Shown: positions 47,501-57,206 of the stretch, in pieces
Numbering within the stretch: position 1 is the stretch's first letter
How the letters are laid out: each line of letters opens with the position of its first letter
DNA from: Flaveria trinervia
Lineage: Eukaryota > Streptophyta > Magnoliopsida > Asterales > Asteraceae
Assembly (NCBI GenBank): GCA_025506515.1
Contig: CM046451.1
Span: 49,517,645-49,581,644 of the forward strand
Length of the DNA: 64,000 nucleotides
Direction: 5' to 3'
The notes under the pieces: model-generated
Told to the model about the DNA's origin: nothing
What the model saw: the letters and a program-made list of their open reading frames with translations, nothing else
Database searches by the model: none
Program-made: the position numbers and the translations under genes

Positions 47501-50129
47501 CATTTCCTCCTTAAACTTACAGACTTAATCTGATGTTTATCATGAGGAACACTATCAACTGTTTTATGATAAACCCTATCCTTCTTTTTGGATTTAGGTG
47601 AAGCCTGGGTTTATCACATTGGGATGACTGTGGTACAAACTTGGTCTCAAACTCATTTTTCATTTCATCCATCTGCATTTTAATAAGCTTATCTCTATTG
47701 AGTTTGGAAGCCTTTTTGTACCAACATTCATGAGAAAGATGATTGAATTTACCACATATTTCACATGGCTTATTCTTCATCTTGGATTGATCAACTGCTG
47801 AAGTGGAAACTACTAAAGGTGTGATCTTCAGTACTTTCCTCCTTTCAGTACTTGTGTTAAGTACTGATGGATCTGTAACAACTGAAGACTTGTTCTTCGG
47901 CTGTTCTCTATCCGTCCTGAAAAACCATATGATAGATTTCTCAGCAGTTGTTACCCCTTTTATTTCAGTTGATTTGAAATGCTTTTTAGATGTTGTGACT
48001 TGCCCTTCAGTACTTGAGGTACTTTGAGGGACAACATCTGAAGTACTCAGCTTCATGTGCTTATCAGTAGTTAACCTATCAGGCAATTGATTTGCTGAGG
48101 TATCAACACTGATTTCATCTTCTGATCTTGGGTGGTCACATGAGGATGATACACATGATGATGTGGTTTGGAAATTACTTTCACCTTCAGGTTTTACTAT
48201 TGATTTTGGAGTAAAATCTGTAGGTGGTGCAATGTGATTGTAACCTATTCCAAACTTCACATTTTGAAGCTGTTTGCTTGCTGAGAAGAATTTCAAATCC
48301 CTTGCAGGATGATACCCAGCGGTCACACTCAACTTGGGTAGCTGCAAGTGTTTCTTTGAGATCTTTGTGGTTCTCAAGAATGACCTCTAGCTTAGCCTTT
48401 TCATCATTTAATTGGCATTTAAGCATATAAAGCTCATCATCTTTATCTTTAAGGACAGACTCATACTTAGCTTTTCTTTCGGAAAGGGTTTGCTCAAACT
48501 CAAGATTTTGATTTATTAAAGCTATATTTGCCTCTCTAATAGAGATAAATGCAGCTATGCAAGATTTAGAACATAGCTTGGCTTTAGCCTCAGAGGATTC
48601 CTGGGTTACCTGTGATGAAGATGCATTGGAGCATGTACCCTCAGTAGACTCCAGGGCCATTAGAGCAAGATTCCCAATAGGATGTTCACCACCATGTTGA
48701 CCATCACTAGCAAATAATTGCTCATTACCAGAAAGATCATCTGGTAGACTGCTCCAGTCAACAGCACCAGGGGTGAAGAAGCTGTGATGAGGTTGTCATT
48801 GAGATGATTGAGATGGTTGAGGCTCAGGTAAGGCTTGAGGTTGTTGTGCAATAGGAACTTGAACTTGATTTGGCTGTGGCATGTAATAGCAGGGATATGG
48901 ATATGGCATTGGACCCTGAGGGACAAAATATGCAGGAGATAGAGGTTGTGAGTGATGACCAGAACTAGCAGGATGTTGCCCTCTGTTTTGTGAACTATTG
49001 CTTGTAAAAGTCACAAAGGGTGCAGAGGAGTTAGATCCAGTTGATCTACACTCTCTGCAAAGTGCCCAAGCCTGTGGCATTTGTGACACCTCAACTTACT
49101 CTTGTCAAAACCAACTTTGGTTTTGCTAGAGAGTCCTGGAAATTTCCTACCAGTTCTCTTGTAGAACTTTTGAGATCTGATATTAATCAAGGCCATTTGG
49201 CTTAGAATATCCATCTCCTCTAAGTCATCATCAGCAATACCTTTCAAATCATCCATAATGAAGCCCAAATTGTCACTATTATAGCCTGACTGACTATCAA
49301 CACTAATAAATGCATGATCAGAACTGTTTGAAGAGAAATCTATATGCTCATCATAATTGGTTTCTGATGCCGCATATACTGACTCATGACCGACCAAGGC
49401 AGTGTTCCCTGGTACAAAGTCATCAGTGAGCTTTCCTCATGATGCCAATTTCCTTTTCTGCTCTATCTCTCTTTCAAATGTAAGCAGTTTCCCATGGAGT
49501 TGGGTAAGAGATAGGCTATCCAGATTTGCACTGGAGCGTAGTACAATGGTATATGTGTTTCATCTCTCAAGCAGTGATCTAAGGAATCTGTTGTTCATCT
49601 GGATATTAGTGTATTCATGTTTGACCATTTTTAGCTCAGAGATCAAACAGGAGAAACGCTCAAACTGTTGAGTTAGTGTCTCACCCTTCCTATGAGAGAA
49701 TGTCTCATATTGTTGGGCAAGGATTTCTCTGTTGTTTGCTAAGACCTCATCTGTTCCACCAAATTTTTCTTTCAATGCATTGCAGTGGTCATGAGCAGTT
49801 TCATGATGCATAAGCCCATAATAGATTTCATTTGGCAGTGCCATGCCCAGAATTCCATGGGCTTTAGCATCAATCTCAAACAGTTTTCGATCCTCATTTG
49901 AGTATTGTTCCTTCTTCTTTGGAACCAATTGGTTGGTTTCCGGATTGTTCACCATAGGCTTGTGTGGACCATATACCATAGATGTCCAACAACCTGAACT
50001 GTTAACAGACAGGTGATGGAGCATTCTTCGTTGCCATATGTTATACTCAGTCCTAACCAGCATCGGAGGCTTGGTTGAGGAACCAGTCTTGTGAGGGTCA
50101 TTAGAAGGAGTAGTCATTCTCAGATTCAA
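47501..50129 (-). pseudogene. gag: gag of element D
   Basis: It starts at ATG 50129 or 50117 (MTTPSNDPHK). The first 190 residues are open and form a clear UBN2-type capsid region (YNIWQRRMLHHL, FEIDAKAHGILGMALP, LTQQFERFSCLISELK). It continues after a stop with LTQLHGKLLTFEREIEQK. The first knuckle at 49048-49088 (CHKC, HRLG-H) is one base short, which shifts the frame at its last Cys. Pro/Gln/Tyr-rich and coiled-coil segments follow (48660-48190). The second knuckle at 47724-47765 (CEIC, GKFN-H, LSHE-C) is intact. It is cut near 47500 before the protease. Confidence 0.86.
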
Positions 50130-50331
50130 TCAAATTCAATTAAATTTTAACTGATTAGCGCAAAACAAAACAAACTCAATATGAACCAAGAGAAATCTCA
50201 AAGAAAATAACCAAAAGCAGCAGAAATTCAATCTCTATAACCAATTCTTGCAAATATACTAATTCGATCAAACTTAGATATCGAAATAGCAGTTTCAATG
50301 ATCAATTGTTAGATCGATCAATGATTAACCA

Positions 50332-50343
50332 GCTCTGATACCA
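50332..50343 (-). promoter_or_regulatory. Primer-binding site of element D
   Basis: The minus strand is TGGTATCAGAGC, a perfect initiator tRNA-Met type site, two bases inside the LTR. The leader between it and gag (50130-50331) is A-rich and shows nothing else. Confidence 0.92.
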
Positions 50344-50345
50344 TT

Positions 50346-51086
50346 TGTTAGGATCAGTGATCTAAGTTTGATCAATTAGAGTAGATTGTAGCAGAATTCG
50401 AACAATGAATTAGACAATTTAGCAAGAACTCAATTGATATTCATAGAAAAGCACACGGTTATAGAGAGAGAGTGAATTTTGCAAATGGAATATTTCATTC
50501 AAATACTTTCGTGGTGGCTTAATGTCACACGTTACAACTAGGTCAACATTCCTTATATAAGGAATGTGACGTCTGCTGATGTCACTTGATAGTGACATCT
50601 AACAGAATTATACAAACAACTGAAACTATGCAAACTACTGAGAATGTTCTCAACAAGTGATCACATCTCAGAGAATGCTAAGTACAAGAACATAAAACTA
50701 CTGAACTATAACTACTGAAACTATAAACTACTGAAAAGGTAAATTACAAGTACTAAAAAGGAAAAACATCACAACTACTAAAGTTAATAACTTCAGCTGT
50801 TGTGACAACTACTGATCACTCTGGTCTTCAGTCTTTGTCTTCAGTCTTTGTTCTTTAGACTTTTACTCCAGACGTTGTCTTCAGCTGATAGCTTTAGACT
50901 TTGTCTTTAGTACTTTACTTTCAGACTTTGTCTTCAGTAGAAATCTCAGATCTTGTCTTCAGACTTTGTCTTCAAACCTTGTAATCAGCTGATGTCTTCA
51001 ACTGTTGTGATCTTCTTCAGCAGTTGTAATGTCTATGGGACTTAGAGGTTTTTCTGATTAGGCTCATTGGTTCTTTTGGACCAACA
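50346..51086 (-). repeat. 5' LTR of element D
   Basis: The 741-base LTR runs on the plus strand from TGTTAGGATC to GGACCAACA. A palindromic TATA box CCTTATATAAGG lies at 50551-50562. Upstream in the U3 sense (to the right) are a run of ACTACTGAA repeats (50620-50800) and then about nine copies of a TTTGTCTTCAG unit (50817-51015). The outer flank is GCTAT (51087-51091) in F1. Confidence 0.9.
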
Positions 51087-51436
51087 GCTATCATCATGAC
51101 GCAACTTGTGTCTACCTGGCACCACATATCTTTCATTAACAGCTTTCATCGTCCCCAAAACCAAGTACTCTCTGGATGTCAGCTACTGTAATCTCAATAT
51201 CATGACAATGAATGGAGCTCCGTATGCTGTAAGGCTCACGTGAACGATCTACGGAGGCATTCTCCAGAAAGGCTGATGTAATGACCTGTAAGGAGTACAC
51301 GGTGTGGATATGGCTTTATGTAACTGAGTGCGTCGAAGGAACGCAATAATCTATGTAAACACGGCCCCATTCCGAGTCGTATGGTCCAATGAGCACATAT
51401 ATTGTGTTTTGGATTAATGGACCATCTATCAGCCAT
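51087..51436 (-). pseudogene. Extra 'envelope-like' ORF of element F1, N-terminal fragment
   Basis: It starts at ATG 51436 with MADRWSINPKHNI, comparable to MALNPQHNQV of A. The frame then shifts. In the other frames the segments corresponding to the A block INPTVFTNQMAEF and onward can be followed (IHTVYSLQVITSAFLENASV), ending with EITVADIQRVLGFGDDES against EQLNREHLELHDEG in A. D interrupts it after about 115 codons. The alignment is weak but collinear, and the position downstream of pol and the palindrome array fits. Function unknown. Confidence 0.5.
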
Positions 51437-51514
51437 TTATCTAAACACAAGACACACCACCATTAGTAAGTCATACATCAAACTTCAGTTCAAAGTTTAT
51501 AGTTTAAATTCGAT

Positions 51515-52455
51515 CTGATTCATTCGTACGAATGAATCATGCGACTGAAGTCAGTCGGTTGTCCTTTCATGTGAGTGAGCTCATTCGGATGAATGAGACA
51601 TGCGACTTAGTTCAATCTGTTGGTTGAGTCAATGATTGGTTCAGTCGGCCGACTGAGTTCATTCGCATGATACATTCGGCCGATTGACCCATTCGGCAGC
51701 CTCAATCGTGCGATTGAAGTTCACCCAGACGACCAATCGCATGACCCACTGTTCAATCGACTAAGGTTCGAGTCTTGATCAATTCCTAAAATTAAACGTG
51801 ATTTAATGGCTCTTTAGACTCGAAATCTCTTGACTAATGACCTATTAGACTTAGTTTTAACAGGTTGCTTAGTTTCAGTTGATTATTAGGTCATTTACGG
51901 TCTGATTCTTGTTTCAGTCAAATATCACATAATTAGGGCTTGCTTTCTTCTCATTCCGATGTGATTTCACTGTTATATACCTGTATAAATTTCAACGCAA
52001 GGCAGAATATCAATAAAGATGTGGAAACAAGGTCTAAAGCGATTTCGGTAGAGTAACGGTACAATGTGCGATTTAGGAGCGATTGAGGGTGATGAGTGGA
52101 ATGCGATCGACTATGGCCATTTAAATACTGAAGCTGAGTTCAATAGGCCGACTGGCCTCATTCGCTCAGTTCATTCGGGCGACTGAGGCTCAGTCATGCG
52201 ATTGGCCCAGTCAGTCGCATTCAGCAGTCCGACTGAGTCTCAGTCGGTCGACTGACTCATTCATGCCCTTTCATTCGCACCTTTAGTTAACCAACTGAGT
52301 CTCAGTCGGTCGACTGACTTATTGGCACCCTTTCATTCGGTCAACTGGATCATTCTGATAAGCCATTCGAGTGAATGGCTCAATCTGATGTCCAGTCGTG
52401 CGACTGGGATCCATTCGCATGGTTGGTCCATACTTATGATCCAGTCGTGTGAATG
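51515..52455 (-). repeat. Array of CAKTCG-NN-CGAMTG palindromes, 3' region of F1
   Basis: About fifteen imperfect palindromes with arms of the AGTCG/CGACT or ATTCG/CGAAT type and a two-base centre lie in 940 bases. The best is a perfect 22-base palindrome at 51517-51538 centred on CATTCGTACGAATG. TCAGTCGGTCGACTGA occurs twice (52240-52255 and again near 52300-52315). The same motif fills the F1 leader and LTR and those of F2. The gap between 51720 and 52140 is AT-rich without the motif. Confidence 0.75.
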
Positions 52456-52523
52456 GGTTACACTTATGAACATTTAGCAGTTAAACCCTTTTTACCTGTT
52501 GAAATTTAACATTATGAGCATTT

Positions 52524-52658
52524 GATCATCTCAGACATGATCCTTTTAACGTGAAAACCTTTTGATCACCTCAGACGTGATCCTTTTAAACAATTTAGTC
52601 ACCTCAGACGTGACACTGTTAAACTTTGAAAACACATGTGGCCATCTCAGACATGACC
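52524..52658 (-). repeat. Four-unit hairpin array with a constant loop and varying arms
   Basis: Four inverted repeats share the 7-base centre CTCAGAC (plus strand). They are GATCAT/ATGATC at 52524-52542, GATCAC/GTGATC at 52564-52582, GTCAC/GTGAC at 52598-52614, and GGCCAT/ATGACC at 52640-52658 (one mismatch). Arms change together while the centre stays fixed, and each is followed by a CCTTTT or similar T-rich run. The spacing is 34-42 bases. In the sense of F1 the loop reads GTCTGAG. Confidence 0.75.
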
Positions 52659-54051
52659 CTTTTAGGTGAGTTAATCCCGTACTAATTTTCATGATATAGT
52701 CGACGAACAAACAAACTAAAATGACTAACTAACTAGAGCCTTAAACTAAATACAAAAATAGAACTTGTTTTTGACTTTTTGTGAGAGATAAATCCTAAGC
52801 TAGACATCTTCTGGATTTGGTTCCAGAATAGGCAGGTTCAATTTAGTTTTTCCACACCTGGAACAATTCAATTTTGGAATCATACAGGCAAGTCAAATCA
52901 TTTGGGACTTGTTATCAAAACCTTTAGATGCTCAATTCTTGGTTTTCATCCAGAGTCGTTAGCAAATTTAGGAAATCACACTGGTACTATTAGATTCCCA
53001 CATTGTTTTGAACTTTCAAGAATTGCAGCCACAATGATTGTTAGTATATTTGTCCTCTTAAATCCATACATAGACTTTAGACACAAACTGGTGATAGTTT
53101 TAGGTTTAATTATTTCAACTAACATTTTGGATCCCACACTTATATGGTAATCAACATTCCTCAGAAGCTTTTGAGCGGTCTACCGGTATTATTACAAGAA
53201 GAAACTGTTCTTAGAGCTTTCAAGGAGAAGCCAATCCTTAGGTCAGTGCCATCGCACAGCAGAGAGGCGGCAAACAACAATGAATTCTAGAATATCTAGG
53301 CTATGCTTATCCTCAGGTCCGTGCCATCGCACAGCAGAGAGGCACACAACCTATCTTCTTGTTAGAGCAGCTAAATTTTCTTTTGCACAGAATGCACCCA
53401 CAACATATGTCATTAGCTTGATAGCATTTGTCTTTCATTTTTTCTCGTGCTTTGCTCTATTTATGGTCATCCACACACATTTGTGGCATTTACATGCTCA
53501 TTACCCCTTATTGGAATATTGTTGAATGTGTTAACCAGTGATAAGATGGCAGTCCACAGTCAGTTGAGCAACTTAGTTTGATCTTGAGATCACCAGTCAG
53601 GTCTAATCATCTATTGTGTTGAATCTACCAACACATCATTTGTGGTCTAGCAACCTAGGTCTACTTTCTTTGTGTTACCTTAGTAGTTACCAGTTTTTCT
53701 ATCATCTTTCTCTTTTATATTGCTTAGACTACACAGACTTATACTTTGAATTTTGCATCTTTTCTAAATTAAACTTTTTAAAGTCCCTTTTGATTTGTTC
53801 CTGTGTACTATCATTTTCCAAAAGGTTTGAATCGGTATCACAGATATGATCTACCTTATATCAGCTATCCACTCCTTCTCCCTCGTTTTTTTTAATATTA
53901 CTAGCTGACCTACTCACCCCCTAAAATACTAAAATCATACTGGATTTAATTATTTTAGGATTTTAACAACAGCTAAATAACATGAAATTAATTTAAACAA
54001 AATAAAATAAATAAGGAAAAATAAAAAATAAAAACTGAAACAAATATATAA
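52659..54051 (-). other. F1 3' non-coding region between RNase H and the repeat arrays
   Basis: This is 1.4 kb without convincing coding sequence. Just after pol, the minus strand has TTTTAGGGGGTGAG (about 53913-53926), a possible extra polypurine tract of the kind reported for Sireviruses. A direct repeat lies at 53231-53343 (separate entry). The plus-strand open stretch at 52902-53150 is hydrophobic but has no recognisable family or context. The rest is AT-rich. Confidence 0.5.
53231..53343. repeat. Pair of direct repeats in the F1 3' region
   Basis: A near-identical block of about 30 bases containing GTGCCATCGCACAGCAGAGA occurs at 53231-53268 and again at 53306-53343, 75 bases apart. The block is GC-rich in an AT-rich setting. 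The differences between the copies are one or two bases in the core. Confidence 0.75.
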
Positions 54052-55345
54052 CTACAATGCATCGGACAACACATGATCATCATTAGGAATAACATCACTT
54101 TTCTTTTTAACGCCGTTGACCTCTAACAGATATAGAAAACGTGGTTTATCAAAGGCTTTTGTATAGAGGTCAGCGCGTTGAAAGTCAGTATAAATTTTTA
54201 CCACATCGATTAAGTTCTTTTCAAAACAGTCTCTTATGAAATGGTATTTAACACCGATGTGTTTGGTCTTTGGATGTTGTACCGGATTTTTAGTTACTAC
54301 AATTGCAGTAGAGTTATCAACAAAGATAGGAGTAAAAGAAAACTTTAAACTGTAATCCCACATTTGCTGTTGAATCCAGATACTTTGTGAACAGCAACTT
54401 GCAACAACAACGTATTCGGCTTCACAGGTTGACAATGCAACCGAGGTCTGCTTCTTACACTGCCAGGTAACTAATCTCCTCCCAAAGAATTGACACCCTG
54501 CTGATGTAGACTTGTAGTTCATCTTACAGCCCCCGTAATTCGAGTCACTCTACGCCGTGAGCTCAAAGTCATCATCATGAGGATACCACAAACCAAGTGT
54601 GGGTGTACCCTTCAGATAACGAAATATCTTTTTGACCCCGATCAGATGGTTAACCCTAGGCTTAGCCTGATATCTAGAATATAAACATGTAGCATACATT
54701 CTTCAAACTCTTTGCATAATTCTTCGTTCATTGAACCGAAGATTTTGTCATCGACATAGATTTGTACTAGCAGTAGGACTCCATCTTTTTCTTTGATGAA
54801 CAGTGTGCAGTCAATGACTCCCCTGCGAAAGCCGTGTTTCACAAGATGAGTTGAGAGTTTCTCATACCAGGCCCTTGGAGCTAGAAGAAGCCCGTATAAG
54901 GCCTTGTCGAGTTTGTAAACTCTGTCCCGATGATAAGGATCTTCAAATCCCTTGGGTTGACTGACATACACTGTCTCCCAAATTTTCCCATGAAGGAATG
55001 CACTTTTCACATCTAATTGATAGACTTTAATCTTCATATATGATGCATAGGCGAGGAAGATACGGATGGCTTCCATCCTTTCCACGGGTGCAAACACTTC
55101 ATTGTAGTCAATCCCCTCGACTTGGCGAAATCCCTGAACCACCAATCGAGCCTTGTTTCTGATAATGACCCCTTGGTCATCCTTCTTGCATTTCAAGACC
55201 CATTTGGTGCCAATGACCTTAGCACCTTTAGGTCTATCTACCTGAGTCCATACTCCTAACTTCTTGAATTGAAGAAGTTCCTCTTGCATGGCACTCACCG
55301 TTGCCTCATCGTTTAGTGCATCACTGACGTATTTTGGCTCAAACT
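54052..55345 (-). pseudogene. pol: Reverse transcriptase and RNase H of element F1
   Basis: RT is well preserved from 55298 (MQEELLQFKKLGVWTQV, GTKWVLKCKKDDQG, NKARLVVQGF, LDVKSAFLHG). YVDD is at 54748-54759. Near 54702 the sequence jumps from LCKEFEE to MYATCLYSRYQAKP, removing about 90 residues of the thumb/connection compared with A. RNase H follows to TAG at 54052-54054 (STSAGCQFFGRR, TCEAEYVVVASCC, IFVDNSTAIVVTKNP with the active-site Asp). The enzyme is otherwise close to intact but dead by this deletion. Confidence 0.88.
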
Positions 55346-56864
55346 GCGAGACAAAACACTAATAAGAACCATCATGAATGTAACCCTTTTCCATAACAGA
55401 GGCATAATCAGCTGAGTACAGCTGATTTCGGGTTTGTACTCCTCATCTGACATCCCCAATGACATTGTCTAAAGGATGATATATGTTTAGACGTGACCTT
55501 AGAATAGTAGGAGCAGCTACCTCAGAGCCAAGATTATGAACCTTTGTTTCTGCATCTGAGGTAGAAGGAGTTTGAGGTTCCGAAGTCAAAGGTGCATCAC
55601 CGTTAGATGCTTGTAGACTTTCAGGAACTGGAACCTATTGCTCCTGACTGTTCTGGTCATCTTCTTCAGCCTCATCTTCAGAGGAAGAGTCACTGTCGTC
55701 GACTACTCCCCCTGATTGAGTAGATGATTCTCCCTGTAAACTCGATGATGTTGAATCAAGAGATGGTGTATTTAAGATATCATCCATCATTCGAGTAGCC
55801 AACTCATCATCAGAAGGAGAGATAGGGATGTTGAAGGACTTAAAGAATCCATCACAGTCGAAAAAGTAGGCGGGTCCTTTGCCAGTAGGTGGTGTGGTAT
55901 ATCTCTGAACATCAACATTACACCACACTTCTACTAGACCCGATGAGTTATTGTAAACTCTCTTGTTAGGTATGTTGTATCCTAGGAAGATTCCTTCATC
56001 AGCCTTCTTGCTGAATTTACCATCTTGAGTCTTTTTCAAAAGTGTACACGGTGCGCCAAATGGTTTGAGATACTCCAGATTTGGTTTACGTCGTTGTAGT
56101 AGCTCGTAACATGTCTTTCCGTGGCACTTGACTATCAGAACTCGATTCAGTGTATAACACGCATTAGCCACTACCTCATTCCAAAATTGGATAGGCAATT
56201 TCGAGTCTGCCTGCATTGTTCGTGTTGTCTCTATCAAGCTTCTGTTCTTTCTCTAAGCAACACCATTCATTTGAGGCGTGTATGCAGAAGTGAATTGATG
56301 CACAATTCCCTTTTCCTTGCAGTAAGCCTCCATCCACTGATTCTTGAATTCAGTCCCGTTGTCTGAGCGTACTTGTCTCACTTTCAGCTTGTAGAGATAT
56401 TCCAGTGTGGTTACTAACTCCTTGAATGACTCAAATGTTTCTGACTTGGACTTCAGAAACATTACCCAAGAGAATCTTATGTAGTCATCAGTAACAACAA
56501 AACAGTACAAGTCCCCTGCAATGCTCTTTGTACTGACTGGACCAAACAGATCCATGTGAAAATGTTCAAGAGGAAGTTCTATTGAATGGACATTCTTTTC
56601 CTTATGAGACTTCTTCGTCTGTTTGCCTTTCTTGCATGCTATATAGAAACCAGGAAGTTGGAAATTCTTGACATTAACTCCTCTCACAAGATCCTTCTGG
56701 ATCAAGTGATTCATCTTCCGTTGATTGATGTGTCCCATTCTCCTATGCCAGGATATGGAGTCCTTCTCAGTGGCTTTGGATAGAAAGCATTGAATTTCAT
56801 GATCCGTTATAGAAGCTGTTGAGAGATCCAAAACATAAAGGTCTTTATATCTTGAAGCTGTCAT
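55346..56864 (-). pseudogene. pol: Integrase of element F1, catalytic Glu codon is a stop
   Basis: A long open stretch (56864-56253) has the zinc domain WHRRMGH and the FYIACKKGKQ block, where the first Cys of the CxxC pair is Tyr. The catalytic Asp residues are in HMDLFG and RSDNGTEF. The third acid, expected as GAG in NGVAE, is TAG at 56253-56255. Downstream (56237-55635) the reading frame is open again with ADSKLPIQFWNEVVANACY, the FLGYN region, and an acidic Ser-rich linker. The enzyme would thus end precisely at its missing active-site residue. Confidence 0.88.
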
Positions 56865-56948
56865 CAGAACTTGGTCCTCTGGAATAACGTAGTCTTTCTT
56901 AAGGACATAACACTTCTTGTTGTCGAATATGACTTTAAAACCTTTATC

Positions 56949-57206
56949 TCAGATTTGGGAAATAGAAAGTAAGTTGTTTTGAAGTTGCTGAACGTAGTTC
57001 ACCCTATCAAACTTAACTTTCTGATTTCCAACTTCTCCCTGAGCTGTGATATAACCCCCCTTGTTTCCAGCAAACGAAGCATGCCCTCCTTTTATTTGCT
57101 TGACGTTTGATAAAAGAGCTCTGTTTCCTGACATGTGCCTGGATGCTTCGCTGTCTACAATCCAAGTGTTGGTTTCAGCACTGTAGTGAACACCCTGCAC
57201 ATACAA
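56949..57206 (-). pseudogene. pol: Protease of element F1
   Basis: The open stretch of 85 codons contains TWIVDSEASRHMSGNRALL. The catalytic Asp-Ser-Gly is Asp-Ser-Glu at 57147-57155 (GGA to GAA). The flap-like GGYITAQGE and LLSISQI blocks are normal for the family. A TGA-like break then separates it from the GAG-pre-integrase region (about 56940-56870). Confidence 0.85.

Larger units (their letters stand above)
47501..51086 (-). mobile_element. Element D: copia element reduced to gag and 5' LTR
   Basis: On the minus strand it has a 5' LTR (50346-51086), perfect primer-binding site and nearly whole gag, ending at about the gag/protease border where C begins. Protease, integrase, RT and the 3' LTR are absent. 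Its right flank is the extra ORF of F1, so D inserted in F1. The LTR and gag differ from the A, B and F families, so it is a fourth family of the same general type. Confidence 0.85.

Noticed and set aside
51515..52455. CRISPR-like array of short repeats
   Set aside because: The units are palindromic variants with irregular spacing and no constant repeat/spacer pattern. The setting is a plant retrotransposon.
52902..53150. Hydrophobic plus-strand open stretch as a membrane protein gene
   Set aside because: It is short, lacks homologues I recognise, lies antisense in the 3' region of F1 and has no promoter or splice context. Probably chance.
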